64,000 nucleotides of DNA from Parvularculaceae bacterium (GTDB lineage Bacteria > Pseudomonadota > Alphaproteobacteria > Caulobacterales > Parvularculaceae), in assembly GCA_028284065.1 (NCBI GenBank), contig JANQSJ010000011.1, positions 124,001 to 188,000 of the forward strand, in the 5' to 3' direction. Within the stretch, counting starts at the first letter, position 1, and each line of letters begins with the position of its first letter. The notes below the pieces were generated by a model. It was not told the origin of the DNA, ran no database searches, and worked only from the letters and a program-made list of their open reading frames with translations. Shown here in pieces: positions 8,700 through 17,438 of this stretch. Position numbers and translations under genes: made by a program.

Positions 8700-10778
8700 C
8701 TACGCGACGCCGATGAGGGACGGCCGCGTGTCCGGTCCGAGTTCCTCAAATGAAAGCACCGGATTGCGCACGCCCTTGGAGCTGAGGACCGTCTGAAGGA
8801 AGCGCCGTCGCGCCGCGCCGATGACGATCGCCGGATAGGACCCCTTCGCCGCCGCCTCATTCAGTTTCTCCTTCACAGATCCAGCGAGGCGATTGAACTC
8901 TAACGGCGGCAGCGCAATCGTTGATCGTCCGTCCTCGGCGACCGTTTCATGCTCCTGGAAGACCTGCTCCCATTCCGGCTTCAACTGCACCAGCGGCAGT
9001 TGGCCCTCGAGGTCTTTCAGGCCCTCCGTAATCTGAAAGCCGAGCCGCTGTCGGACATGTTCGGCGATCTGCTCCGGCGCCGAGGAGCGATCCCGCATCT
9101 CGGCGATCGCTTCGAGGATCAATGGCAGGTTGCGGATAGAAACGCGCTCCTCCAGGAGCAGGCGCAGAACGCTCTGGACGAGATCGAGCGGCGCTTTTTC
9201 AGGCACGTACTCGTCGATAATACGGCGGTTCTCGTCGGCCCGGTCCTTGTCAGACGCGGCGGCGACGGCGTCGAGGATGCGGCGCAGCGCCCGCCGCGTG
9301 AGCAGTCGGCCAAAATTCTCCTTCACCGTCTCCAGAAGATGCGTCGCCAAAACCTCCACGGGCGTGATCACGGTCGCGCCGCTTAAGGCCGCCTCCTCCG
9401 CGCGGCCCGCATCGACCCATCGCGCCGGCGCGCCATAGACCGGCTCCTGAACGTCTTCGCCCGGAATCTCGCATGGCGCGTCGTCACGCAGGAGGACGAG
9501 CGCGTCATTGGGGTTCAGCTTGTCGCTCGCGACTTTGACGCCGTGAACCTTGATTGCGTAAACGCCGGGATCGAGCGCCGGATTGTCCGTCAGCCGCACG
9601 CCGGGGAGAACGAACCCGAACGCGCCAGCCACATGCCGCCTTATCTTGTCGATGCGAATGTCGAGGCCTTCCTCACCCTGCAGAAGGACCGTCACCAGCG
9701 TCGGCGAGAATTCGACATGTATCTCATCGACGTCGAGGACGTCGCCCAGCGTCGGCTCCTTCGCCGCGTCCTCTTCGGCGGGCTCCGGCGGTTTTTCCTG
9801 CGCCTCCGCCTGCTTCTTGTACTGAAAATAGGCGACTGTCCCCAGGAACGCCGACATCGCCACGAACGGCACGAACGGCAGCCCCGGCATGACGCCGAAA
9901 AGCAGCGTCGCGGCCGCGACCGTCGCGAGCGCGGCGGGGTGCGCGCTCAACTGGCCGAAGAACGCGCGGTCGACGGCGCCGGAGACCCCGCCCTTGGAGA
10001 GCAGGATGCCAGCGGCGATCGATACGATGACGGACGGTATTTGCGAGACGAGGCCGTCGCCGACGGTGAGAATCGAATAGGTCCGCACTGCGTCGTCAAA
10101 TGACAGGTCATGGACCGTGAGGCCCATGACGAGCCCCATGATGAGGTTCAGGAGCGTGATCAGGAGCCCGGCGATCGCATCGCCCTTAACGAACTTCGAT
10201 GCGCCGTCGAGGGAGCCGAAGAAGGTTGTCTCCTCCTGCTCAAGGCGCCGACGGCGAGTGGCTTCTTCATGGCTGATCGCGCCGGCGGCGACGTCGGCGT
10301 CGATCGCGAGCTGCTTGCCCGGCATGCCGTCGAGGGCGAAGCGCGCGCCGACCTCGGCCATGCGGCCGGCGCCTTTTGTGATCACCATGAAATTGACGAT
10401 CAGCAGAACGCAGAAGATCACGAGGCCGAGAAAGATGTTGCCGCCCATGATGAACATGGCGAAGCCGTTGATGACGCCGCCGGCGGCTTCAGGCCCCGTA
10501 TGCCCCTGGCCGATGATGAGCTTCGTCGAGGAAACGTTCAGCGCGAGCCGCAACAGTAGCGACGCCAGAAGGACGGTCGGGAACGCAGAAAAATCCAGCG
10601 GCCGCTCAATAAAAAGCGTCGTCGTGAAAAGCAGGATCGCCAGCGAAAACGACGCTGTCAGCCCGATGTCGAGGAGCCAGGCCGGGATCGGCAGGATCAT
10701 CATGATGATGACGGACATCAGCGCGACGGCCATCAGGACCGTGGGCTGAAATACGCTCTGAAGACTTAGTTTCGGCAC
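8700..10778 (-). CDS. flhA: Flagellar export gate protein FlhA
   Basis: FlhA (692 residues) forms the nonameric ring of the flagellar export gate. The N-terminal half has about eight membrane helices with the conserved cytoplasmic FHIPEP-type loop, including SSTKLIIGQGHTGPEAAG and FALDGMPGKQLAIDADVAAG. The C-terminal half is the soluble substrate-chaperone docking domain. It is preceded by fliQ with a 51-bp gap and followed by fliR after 5 bp. Length and motifs are normal. Confidence 0.97.
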   Translation of the reverse strand: MPKLSLQSVFQPTVLMAVALMSVIIMMILPIPAWLLDIGLTASFSLAILLFTTTLFIERPLDFSAFPTVLLASLLLRLALNVSSTKLIIGQGHTGPEAAGGVINGFAMFIMGGNIFLGLVIFCVLLIVNFMVITKGAGRMAEVGARFALDGMPGKQLAIDADVAAGAISHEEATRRRRLEQEETTFFGSLDGASKFVKGDAIAGLLITLLNLIMGLVMGLTVHDLSFDDAVRTYSILTVGDGLVSQIPSVIVSIAAGILLSKGGVSGAVDRAFFGQLSAHPAALATVAAATLLFGVMPGLPFVPFVAMSAFLGTVAYFQYKKQAEAQEKPPEPAEEDAAKEPTLGDVLDVDEIHVEFSPTLVTVLLQGEEGLDIRIDKIRRHVAGAFGFVLPGVRLTDNPALDPGVYAIKVHGVKVASDKLNPNDALVLLRDDAPCEIPGEDVQEPVYGAPARWVDAGRAEEAALSGATVITPVEVLATHLLETVKENFGRLLTRRALRRILDAVAAASDKDRADENRRIIDEYVPEKAPLDLVQSVLRLLLEERVSIRNLPLILEAIAEMRDRSSAPEQIAEHVRQRLGFQITEGLKDLEGQLPLVQLKPEWEQVFQEHETVAEDGRSTIALPPLEFNRLAGSVKEKLNEAAAKGSYPAIVIGAARRRFLQTVLSSKGVRNPVLSFEELGPDTRPSLIGVA

Positions 10779-10829
10779 GTTTCCCGCCGTCCAGCTATCG
10801 TCCGCCGCCTGCGCTGCGGAGGCTTAAGT

Positions 10830-11090
10830 TCAACCGGCCGCCATCGGAATGATGCGGTCGACGAAGAGCGACGTCAGCGTGCGCAGCATGTAGTCGGCGC
10901 ACATCCAGAAGACGACCATCATCGCCAGCAGCTTCGGCACGAAGGTGAGCGTCATCTCCTGAATGGAGGTCAGCGCCTGGAACAGGCCGACAAGAATGCC
11001 CACCACGAGCGCCGTCGCCAGAAGCGGCGCGGAAATCAGCGTCGCCGCCCAAAGCGCTTCGCGAAGGATATCAAGAATTTCAGACTGCAT
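10830..11090 (-). CDS. fliQ: Flagellar export gate protein FliQ
   Basis: This 86-residue protein has two hydrophobic helices, LISAPLLATALVVGILVGLF and LLAMMVVFWMCADYML, joined by the QALTSIQEMTLTFVPK loop that is nearly invariant in FliQ. Several copies pack around FliP and FliR to form the export channel. It lies 18 bp after fliE in the flgB-flgC-fliE-fliQ-flhA order. Confidence 0.96.
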   Translation of the reverse strand: MQSEILDILREALWAATLISAPLLATALVVGILVGLFQALTSIQEMTLTFVPKLLAMMVVFWMCADYMLRTLTSLFVDRIIPMAAG

Positions 11091-11108
11091 CGCGCGCGCC
11101 CATTCCGG

Positions 11109-11435
11109 TCAGACCGGCATCCGCAGGATTTCCTGATACGCCTCGACCACCTTGTCGCGGACCGTGACCGCCGTTTCGACGGCGAGCTCCGCGACGGCGA
11201 GCGCTTCGATGACAGAATGAGGGTCCGCCTCGCCGACGACAAGCTTGCTGGCCGCGCGTTCGCCGTCGGCGACCGCCTTCGCGACCCCGCGCGCCGCCTC
11301 GGCGAACTCGCCGCCGCCGGAAGGCGCCTTCGCCGCCGCCTCGTCCGCGCGCGCGCCAGCGCCCGTTCGGTCTGCGCCCTGTAGCCGTTTCGCCGCAGCG
11401 TATGCCTGGCTCGCGCCAGTCGGATCAATGGCCAT
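11109..11435 (-). CDS. fliE: Flagellar hook-basal body protein FliE
   Basis: FliE joins the MS-ring to the proximal rod and is the first exported rod component. The 108-residue protein has the usual low-complexity N-terminus, a central SKLVVGEADPHSVIEALAVAE helix and the C-terminal VRDKVVEAYQEILRMPV that marks the family. It sits 11 bp after flgC and 18 bp before fliQ. Confidence 0.95.
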   Translation of the reverse strand: MAIDPTGASQAYAAAKRLQGADRTGAGARADEAAAKAPSGGGEFAEAARGVAKAVADGERAASKLVVGEADPHSVIEALAVAELAVETAVTVRDKVVEAYQEILRMPV

Positions 11436-11446
11436 CGTTCTTCACC

Positions 11447-11845
11447 CTACCGACGAATGAGATCGAGAACGGAGGAGTACATCCGCCGCGCCTGCTGGAA
11501 CATGTTGAGGTTCGCCTCATAGGTGCGGCCCGCCTCGCTGGCGTCCGTCAATTCCGTCATTAAACTGACGTTCGAGCCCTGGACGACGCCCTGCTCATTC
11601 GCGAGCGGATGGAAGGGGTCGTAGGTCTCGTCAAATGGCGCATCGGAAAGAAGCGTACGCCCTTTCTCCACCGTTTGCGGATCGTCGGACGCCATCGGGG
11701 CGTACGCCGCCTGGAAGGTCACGAGCTTGCGTTGATAGCCTGGCGTGTCCGCGTTGGCGATGTTTTCGCCGACGGTCCGCAACCGGCTCGTCTGGGCGTC
11801 CATGCCGCTGGCGGCGAGGGCGAAGGTGTTTTCAAAGACGTTCAT
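11447..11845 (-). CDS. flgC: Flagellar proximal rod protein FlgC
   Basis: FlgC (132 residues) is a proximal rod subunit. The N-terminal rod signature is visible as ASGMDAQTSRLRTVGENIANADTPGYQRK, and the C-terminus has the YEANLNMFQQARRMYSSVLDLI helix that packs in the rod core. It lies 22 bp after flgB. The pairing flgB-flgC-fliE is the standard alphaproteobacterial rod order. Confidence 0.96.
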   Translation of the reverse strand: MNVFENTFALAASGMDAQTSRLRTVGENIANADTPGYQRKLVTFQAAYAPMASDDPQTVEKGRTLLSDAPFDETYDPFHPLANEQGVVQGSNVSLMTELTDASEAGRTYEANLNMFQQARRMYSSVLDLIRR

Positions 11846-11867
11846 TGCGCGCCTCCTCGATCCTCAT

Positions 11868-12215
11868 TCATCGACCAAGCGACATTTTCAGAATGTCCAT
11901 CGCCTTGCGGTAAATGGCGACGGCGGTTTCATGACGCCCTTCATTCTGGGCGCCCCGCATCAGTTCGGCCTGCAAGGACACAGTGTTGCCATTCGGCGAA
12001 GCTTCAGCCGCCGTCGGCGAATCGATCGGCCGCATCTCGGCGATCGCCTTCGTGGGCTCCGCCGATTTGTAGACAGACTGAAATGGCGCCAGATCGCGCG
12101 CGATATAGCCCGGCGTGTTGGCGTTCGCCACGTTTTCGGCGATCACCTGCTGGCGCTTCGCCGAATACTGCGCCAGCGCGGAAGCGTCGTTCAGAATCTT
12201 GAGATCTTCGAACAT
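11868..12215 (-). CDS. flgB: Flagellar proximal rod protein FlgB
   Basis: FlgB (115 residues from the ATG at 12215) is a proximal rod subunit, with the family block QYSAKRQQVIAENVANANTP near the N-terminus and a C-terminal helix ending KMSLGR. An upstream in-frame start at 12269 would add 18 unfamiliar residues, so the internal ATG before FEDLKIL is preferred. It is the first gene of the leftward flgB-flhB operon, divergent from fliI across about 105 bp of comparatively AT-rich DNA. Confidence 0.94.
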   Translation of the reverse strand: MFEDLKILNDASALAQYSAKRQQVIAENVANANTPGYIARDLAPFQSVYKSAEPTKAIAEMRPIDSPTAAEASPNGNTVSLQAELMRGAQNEGRHETAVAIYRKAMDILKMSLGR

Positions 12216-12320
12216 GGCGTCGCTCGTTCCCGGCGTTAACCTTAAACTCATGACGACCATGCAATTCAAAATTGAAATAAAACTTAATTGATCGATTGTC
12301 GTAACAAAGCGGCGACGGAT

Positions 12321-13727
12321 ATGACCACAACTTTAACCGAACGCCTTACCGACGACGTATCGCGCGTGAAAACACGTCGAATCTGGGGCCGCGTTGAGTC
12401 GATTGATCAGGGGGTCGTGAAAATTCGTGGCCTGAACGCCGTCGCAAAGAAAGGCGAAGGCGTCATGATAGAGACCGGCGGCGCGGAAGGGCTGGCGCGC
12501 ATCGCCGGGGAGATCGTCGCCCTTTCAGCCTCCGAAGCGATCGTCTACGCCTTTGATCGGGTGGATGGCGTTCGCATCGGCGACCGGGCGAGCCTGACAG
12601 ACGTCAATTCCGCCGCGCCGTGCGAAGGGTGGCTAGGACGAATGGTCGATCCGCTTGGCCGGGCGGCGTCTGGCCCGCCCCTGCCCCTCGACCAAACCCA
12701 GAGGCGCCTGACCGCGCCGGCGCCGCCCGCCGCCCTGCGGCGCGGATTTGGCGGGCGCATCTCCTGCGGCCTTAACGCGTTCGACACGTTTTTGCCGCTG
12801 TGCCGAGGACAGAGGATCGGACTGTTCGCCGCGCCCGGCGTCGGAAAGTCGTCGCTGGTGGCCGATCTCGCCACCCGCGCGGAGGCGGATGTCGTGGTGG
12901 TCGCCCTAATCGGCGAGCGCGGCCGCGAGGTGCGCGCATTCTACGATCATGCGCTGACGGATGACGTACGCGCGCGCACGGTCGTCGTCGCCGCCAGTTC
13001 TGACCAGACTGCGCCTCTGAAAAAGCGCGCGGCGCTGACCGCGATGGCGACCGCCGAACGCTTCCGCGATGCTGGCAAACATGTGCTCTTGCTGTTCGAT
13101 TCCCTGACCCGTTTCGCCGACGCGCATCGGGAAATCGCGCTCGCCGCGGGCGAACCGCCTTCCTTGAGGGCCTACCCGCCCTCCACCTTCCAGGCGCTCT
13201 CAAGCCTTGTGGAACGGGCGGGAACGGGCATCGACGATCCGGATGCGCCAGGCGAGCGGAACGGCGACATCACGGCGGTCTTCACGATCCTCGCGGCCGC
13301 AGGCGACATGGACGAACCGGTGCCGGACGCGGTGCGCGGCTTTCTCGACGGCCACGTCATTCTCGACCGGGCGATCGCCGAGCGCGGCAGATTTCCGGCA
13401 ATCGACGTTCTGCGCAGCGCTTCCCGGTCGCTTCCCGACGCCGCGACGCCTTGGGAAAACAAAGTCCTCGCCCGTGCGCGCCAGCTTCTCGGCGCCTATC
13501 GGGATGGGGAGATCATGGTCAAGGCCGGACTATACGAACCGGGGGCCGATCCCCTGCTGGACGAAGCAGTGGCCGCGTACTCCGCCCTCGACGAATTCCT
13601 CGCGGGCCGCGCCGGCGGACCGGCGCCCGCGTTCGACGCGCTTGCGGAAATCGTCCGTATCACGAAGGATGGGGAAACGCCCGAGGAGGACGCGCTCGCG
13701 CCCGCGGAGATTCCTAAGTCAGCTTGA
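12321..13727 (+). CDS. fliI: Flagellum-specific ATPase FliI
   Basis: FliI is the F1-like ATPase that feeds substrates to the flagellar export gate. The protein has 468 residues from the ATG at 12321; the alternative start 33 bp earlier is TTG and has no ribosome-binding site. The Walker A motif APGVGKSS lies at about 171-178, followed by the conserved ALIGERGREV and a Walker B-like LLLFDSLTRFA. It is alone on the plus strand, divergent from flgB, and its last 9 bp overlap the convergent flbT. Confidence 0.95.
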   Translation: MTTTLTERLTDDVSRVKTRRIWGRVESIDQGVVKIRGLNAVAKKGEGVMIETGGAEGLARIAGEIVALSASEAIVYAFDRVDGVRIGDRASLTDVNSAAPCEGWLGRMVDPLGRAASGPPLPLDQTQRRLTAPAPPAALRRGFGGRISCGLNAFDTFLPLCRGQRIGLFAAPGVGKSSLVADLATRAEADVVVVALIGERGREVRAFYDHALTDDVRARTVVVAASSDQTAPLKKRAALTAMATAERFRDAGKHVLLLFDSLTRFADAHREIALAAGEPPSLRAYPPSTFQALSSLVERAGTGIDDPDAPGERNGDITAVFTILAAAGDMDEPVPDAVRGFLDGHVILDRAIAERGRFPAIDVLRSASRSLPDAATPWENKVLARARQLLGAYRDGEIMVKAGLYEPGADPLLDEAVAAYSALDEFLAGRAGGPAPAFDALAEIVRITKDGETPEEDALAPAEIPKSA

Positions 13728-14207
13728 CGCCGTCGTCGGCTGCGGGTTCGGCGCCGACCCGTCACTGCCGGCAGGGGCCACAGGCGCGGCGGACGCGCCG
13801 TCTTTCTCCGCGCCGAGCGACAGCAGCTTCGCCTCCATGGGCAAAACGCGCTTCAGTTCGCGCATGGCGAAATAGAAATTCCGGTCACAAATGTGTTTAT
13901 GGGCGGCGGACAGCGCCTCCCGGCTTTCCGCATCGCGGAACACATCAAGCAATAGTTCAATATCGTTTTCGAGCACCGGCCCGACTTCGGCGGGGTCGCC
14001 CTCGCCCGCCACGATGAGTTGCGCAGCGTAATACACCCTCTTGACCGGCGTGTTCGCTTCGTCCGGATGAATGGCGTCGCGCAGGCGCAGGATGTGCGCA
14101 TCTTTTGTCTTGATCCGAAGCTGCGCCCGGCGGTCGCCATTCTGCATGACGACGCCGTTGACGAGGATCTGCTCGCCTGGCTGCAGCTTCAGAACAAGTC
14201 CGCTCAT
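13719..14207 (-). CDS. flbT: Flagellin synthesis repressor FlbT
   Basis: FlbT is an alphaproteobacterial post-transcriptional regulator that in Caulobacter binds the 5' leader of flagellin mRNA. The core SGLVLKLQPGEQILVNGVVMQNGD and the AHKHICDRNFYFAMRELK block are typical. The protein (162 residues) carries an extra Ala/Pro/Ser-rich tail from about residue 135 that is not needed for the fold. It overlaps the flaF stop by 4 bp and the end of the convergent fliI by 9 bp. Confidence 0.93.
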   Translation of the reverse strand: MSGLVLKLQPGEQILVNGVVMQNGDRRAQLRIKTKDAHILRLRDAIHPDEANTPVKRVYYAAQLIVAGEGDPAEVGPVLENDIELLLDVFRDAESREALSAAHKHICDRNFYFAMRELKRVLPMEAKLLSLGAEKDGASAAPVAPAGSDGSAPNPQPTTASS

Positions 14208-14653
14208 GCGGCCGCCTCGGCGTCCTTGGACGCCTCATTGGCGGGCTCATTGGCGGGCCCCTCGACGCCTTCGCCCTTCAGGCCGCGCATGACGGCCATG
14301 TTGACGTTGATCAGTTCCTGGACGTCGCCCTCGTTCTGGAGGACCTTGCGCCCATGCCGCTGCGAGAAGACGGCGAGATCAAGAAGCTGCGAGCGAAGCT
14401 CAGGCGGCAGTTTGTTGCCTTCGGCGAGGAGATCGACCGACAGGGCGATCCAGAGCTGATCGTTCCTGAAGACCGCTTCCGCCATCGGGCGAACCTCGCC
14501 CTTGGCGAACTTCGGCCGCGCCGCGTTAAGCGCGGCGATGACCTGAGCGAAAATCTTGGCTTCCGCGTCGCGGCCCGTCGCAGTGGTGCGCGTAGCGGCG
14601 GCGTAGCCGGCGTGCGGATCGGAACCGTAGTGGTTCGGCATTGCGTCGTACAT
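14204..14653 (-). CDS. flaF: Flagellin synthesis regulator FlaF
   Basis: FlaF works opposite FlbT in flagellin production and secretion in alphaproteobacteria. The 149-residue protein shows the family's GYAAATRTTATGRDAEA opening, LWIALSVDLL centre and LINVNMAVMRGL C-terminal part, then an acidic Ala/Glu-rich tail. The first ATG (14653) and a second four codons later are both possible starts. It lies 84 bp downstream of flagellin, separated by a strong hairpin, and overlaps flbT by ATGA. Confidence 0.92.
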   Translation of the reverse strand: MYDAMPNHYGSDPHAGYAAATRTTATGRDAEAKIFAQVIAALNAARPKFAKGEVRPMAEAVFRNDQLWIALSVDLLAEGNKLPPELRSQLLDLAVFSQRHGRKVLQNEGDVQELINVNMAVMRGLKGEGVEGPANEPANEASKDAEAAA

Positions 14654-14694
14654 AAAGTAAACAACCCGTAGACGTTCAAGACAAATCGAAAGAT

Positions 14695-14725
14695 GTCCGC
14701 GCCCGACAGATCATCGGGCGCGGAC
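14695..14725 (-). terminator. Strong hairpin between flagellin and flaF
   Basis: Bases 14695-14706 and 14714-14725 are a perfect 12-bp GC-rich inverted repeat with a seven-base loop. It begins 13 bp past the flagellin stop codon. On the minus strand the stem is followed by only a weak T-rich tract (ATCTTTCGATTT), so it may be a partial terminator, or a 3'-end stabiliser that lets flagellin mRNA accumulate over the flaF-flbT transcript. Confidence 0.65.
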
Positions 14726-14737
14726 GTTAGGTTTCGA

Positions 14738-16330
14738 TTACCGGAACAGCGACAGAAGCGTCTGCGGGTTCTGGTTGGCGATCGACAGCGCCTGGATGCC
14801 AAGCTGCTGCTGCACCTGCAGGGACTGCAGCTGCGCCGAGGCCTGCTCAAGGTCAGCGTCGACGAGCGAGCCGATGCCAGCCTTAAGAGAGTCGGTAAGA
14901 TCGATGATGAAGTCCGACTGGATGTCGATGCGGCGCTGGGCCGAACCGAACTGAGCCGCGCCGTCAATGGCGGTCTGGATCAGGTCTTCGATGACATTCA
15001 ACGCGCTCGTCGCCGAAGTTTCGGTGGAAACGTCGATGTCCTTTAGCAGCTCGAGGCCGCCGCCGATGATGCCGTTGTCGCGTTGGGCGAGCGCGACCGT
15101 TTGGTCGCCGGTCGTCGATGCGAGCTTCAGCGTACCGACAGCCTCAGAGTCCGTGGGCAGCGTCAATTCGACTGCGATGTTGGAAATGACGCCGTCATTT
15201 AGGCCGGTATTGATCGCCGACTGAAGGCCGGTCAACACCTGGCTCGCCGTGTCGCCATTCTTGGCGACATAGTCGAAGTTCTCCGCACCTATCGTCACGC
15301 GAAAGGCGTCGCCGGAATTGATCGCCGTCTCGGAGCTGAGCGTCAACGATTCCGCGCGCGACCGCAACGTGTCGCCGGCGCCCGAGGCCGCCGCGATCGT
15401 GTCGTCGTCGCCGCCAGCGGACGTTATGTCGATGGCGTAGTCGTTGAAGTTGGTGGCGTTCGTGATGACGATATTGCCACTATCGACCGCGGCGGTCAGG
15501 CCAGCGTCGGTCGAGTTGTTGTTGAAGCTGTCGACAAGCCCCTGAAGCACGACCGAAACAGGCGCAGCGGTGTCCGGCGTCATCGAGTCATTGTCGTAAT
15601 CGCCATCCGCGGCTGTAAAGGTCGCAGTGAACTGGTCATCGCCTTCGCCGACGACGACCGTGAACACGTCGCCAGCAGCCACCGTGTTGGAATCGCCACC
15701 ATCGGTGAACTCAATCGTATAGGTCGTCGCGGCCGCCGTCAGCGTGCCGTCGGCGCCATTGTCGGTCAGCGCGGCTTTTGTGATCTCCGACGTCGTTTCC
15801 GTGTCGGTGACGAATGTGCCGGAGTTGGTCGTCAGGTCGAAGCGGGTAATCGCAATCGACGAGGACGTCACGTTCTGCTGGCTGTCGCGGTCAAGCGACG
15901 CGAGGATGTCAACGTTCGTGTCGCCCTTGACGAGGTTCAGGCCGTTGAATTGCGCGGCGTCGACGATCGAGACAATCTGATCGCGAAGGCGCGAAATATC
16001 TTCCTGGATCTTCGTCCGGTCGACATTGTCTTCCTGAGCTGCGACGATCGAGCCCTTGATCTCCTGGAGGAGTTCATTGACCTGCTCCGACGCGCCCCGC
16101 GCGACGGCGACGGTCGAAGAGCCGAGCGCAAGCGACGAGCCGATCGCTTCGAAGCCGCGAACGTCCGAGTTCATGACCGAGGAGATCGCGTAGACGGCCG
16201 CGTTATCGCGGGCGTTTGAAACGCGAAGGCCGGTCGAGATCTGGTTCTGTACGTCGGCGAGGTTGGAGTTGATGTTGCGCAGCGTGGAGAGCGCGACCAT
16301 CGACGCGGTATTGGTGAGAAGGCTACCCAT
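14738..16330 (-). CDS. Flagellin
   Basis: This 530-residue protein is the filament subunit. The conserved N-terminal D0/D1 region (about residues 1-145) contains TLRNINSNLADVQNQISTGL, and the C-terminal D1/D0 region (about 440-530) ends SIANQNPQTLLSLFR. Between them is an Asp/Thr/Ala-rich insert of roughly 290 residues, much larger than in the short flagellins of about 275 residues found in many alphaproteobacteria, which probably forms surface-exposed D2/D3 domains. No cysteines are visible. The ATG follows an AAGGAA ribosome-binding site. It is the only flagellin gene in the window. Confidence 0.95.
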   Translation of the reverse strand: MGSLLTNTASMVALSTLRNINSNLADVQNQISTGLRVSNARDNAAVYAISSVMNSDVRGFEAIGSSLALGSSTVAVARGASEQVNELLQEIKGSIVAAQEDNVDRTKIQEDISRLRDQIVSIVDAAQFNGLNLVKGDTNVDILASLDRDSQQNVTSSSIAITRFDLTTNSGTFVTDTETTSEITKAALTDNGADGTLTAAATTYTIEFTDGGDSNTVAAGDVFTVVVGEGDDQFTATFTAADGDYDNDSMTPDTAAPVSVVLQGLVDSFNNNSTDAGLTAAVDSGNIVITNATNFNDYAIDITSAGGDDDTIAAASGAGDTLRSRAESLTLSSETAINSGDAFRVTIGAENFDYVAKNGDTASQVLTGLQSAINTGLNDGVISNIAVELTLPTDSEAVGTLKLASTTGDQTVALAQRDNGIIGGGLELLKDIDVSTETSATSALNVIEDLIQTAIDGAAQFGSAQRRIDIQSDFIIDLTDSLKAGIGSLVDADLEQASAQLQSLQVQQQLGIQALSIANQNPQTLLSLFR

Positions 16331-16416
16331 TGGTATACGTTCCTTAAGGTTTCACGGCGTTCGACCGTTATGACTGGGGAAATTGTCCCGGAACGGAGCG
16401 ACGTCCGCTTTTCTGG

Positions 16417-16437
16417 GACCGGGCGTCACGCCCGGTC
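16417..16437 (-). promoter_or_regulatory. Hairpin in flagellin 5' leader
   Basis: A perfect 9-bp GC-rich stem (16417-16425 with 16429-16437) around a TCA loop lies about 87 bp upstream of the flagellin start codon, in what is probably its untranslated leader. A smaller stem, GCGACT/AGTCGC, lies further upstream near 16505. Because FlbT is encoded two genes downstream and in Caulobacter acts on a flagellin leader, this is a plausible target structure; that link is inference. Confidence 0.4.
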
Positions 16438-16541
16438 GGGGACCCTCGAACTTCGTCGAGATACGCGCATTTCGGCGCGTCGGGAGCCTTTTGGCGTCGC
16501 CGGGCGACTTCAGTCGCAAAACGTCAATTACGGACGACCTG

Positions 16542-16556
16542 CTAACGCCCGGTTAA
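16542..16556. promoter_or_regulatory. CtrA-like site upstream of flagellin
   Basis: CTAA-N7-TTAA (16542-16545 and 16553-16556) matches the CtrA consensus TTAA-N7-TTAA with one mismatch. It lies about 210 bp upstream of the flagellin start, just past the end of the flgN-like gene. I could not place a convincing sigma-54, sigma-28 or sigma-70 promoter in the 273-bp gap. Confidence 0.35.
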
Positions 16557-16603
16557 ACTGATACTATAGCGAGAGGGTCGCCCGCCCTGATTCGGCGCGG
16601 CGA

Positions 16604-17002
16604 TCAGGCGCGCCGGCCGCGGCCAGGAAGCGATTCGCTGAACTGCACCTTGCCGCCATCCTCGCCATAGACGCCGACTTCGGCGCTCTGGCGGGCGATC
16701 TGACGCACCCTGGCCTGCGCCTGGGCGAGCCCGTCGAGCGCGCCTTCCAAAAGGCGCGCATTGCGGTCTTTCGCCCGCTTGAGGCGGCGAAGCGCCCGCT
16801 CCGCCGCCGGGCCAATCCCGCCCGCGGGAACGTGCTCTTCGCCAAGAGCGTCCGCCGCCTGCTCCAGAGCCGACGTCAGCGCGTCCTTACGCTCTGCGCG
16901 GTCCGGCGCCTCGAGAAAAGCGCCTTTCAGGATCGCATCGCTCTCCGCATCAAGAAAATCCGCCAGGGCGCCGGCGGCATCCGCAATTTCCGCGCCGATC
17001 AT
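16604..17002 (-). CDS. FlgN-like flagellar export chaperone
   Basis: This 132-residue helical protein resembles FlgN, the chaperone for hook-associated proteins FlgK and FlgL. It has an N-terminal acidic helix (ADFLDAESDAILKGAF), a central RLKRAKDRNARLLEGALDGL helix and the family-like C-terminal GVYGEDGGKV. Its ATG overlaps the stop of the rod-binding protein gene by 4 bp. Similarity is by pattern only, since FlgN families diverge strongly; the flgK and flgL partners are not in the window. Confidence 0.65.
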   Translation of the reverse strand: MIGAEIADAAGALADFLDAESDAILKGAFLEAPDRAERKDALTSALEQAADALGEEHVPAGGIGPAAERALRRLKRAKDRNARLLEGALDGLAQAQARVRQIARQSAEVGVYGEDGGKVQFSESLPGRGRRA

Positions 17003-17334
17003 TTCGCGCCTCCGCGATGCCTGGCGACCATCATCTCATAGGCCTTGTCAGCGAGGCCGAAGTCATTGGCCATAGCCATGTCCTCGGCGACCTCCGTCAG
17101 CAGCATCTGTGAAAACGAAGAGGCCTCTTCGCCGAACGCTTTTTCAAACCCGGCGTGCTTCAACATCTGCGCGACGAACACAGCTTCAAACTCCGCCGCC
17201 GCCTCCCGCATGCGCTGACGCTCCGCTGCGGGAATATCCGCATCGGCGCGATCGGCAATGGAAGTCGGCTTTCTTGCATTCGGCTTATCTGGCGCCGAAA
17301 CCGCTACCAGCTGATTGACAAGGTCGTTCGACAT
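16999..17334 (-). CDS. Rod-binding protein (FlgJ N-terminal type, CheL-like)
   Basis: This 111-residue protein contains only the rod-binding domain of FlgJ, without the muramidase domain, as is usual in alphaproteobacteria where it is often named CheL. The core is AAAEFEAVFVAQMLKHAGFEK followed by FSQMLLTEVAEDMA and FGLADKAYEMMV. It heads a two-gene unit with the flgN-like gene, divergent from fliK. A GTAA-N7-GTAA sequence at 17378-17392 lies in the shared upstream region. Confidence 0.85.
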   Translation of the reverse strand: MSNDLVNQLVAVSAPDKPNARKPTSIADRADADIPAAERQRMREAAAEFEAVFVAQMLKHAGFEKAFGEEASSFSQMLLTEVAEDMAMANDFGLADKAYEMMVARHRGGAK

Positions 17335-17438
17335 GTCGCCCCCGCTTTCAGGGATTGCCGTTTCTTCTTTGAAATCCGTAACCGCAAAGTAAGGCTTTTG
17401 TATAAAATGAACCTTGTTGGATGGTTAAAGGACTGGAA

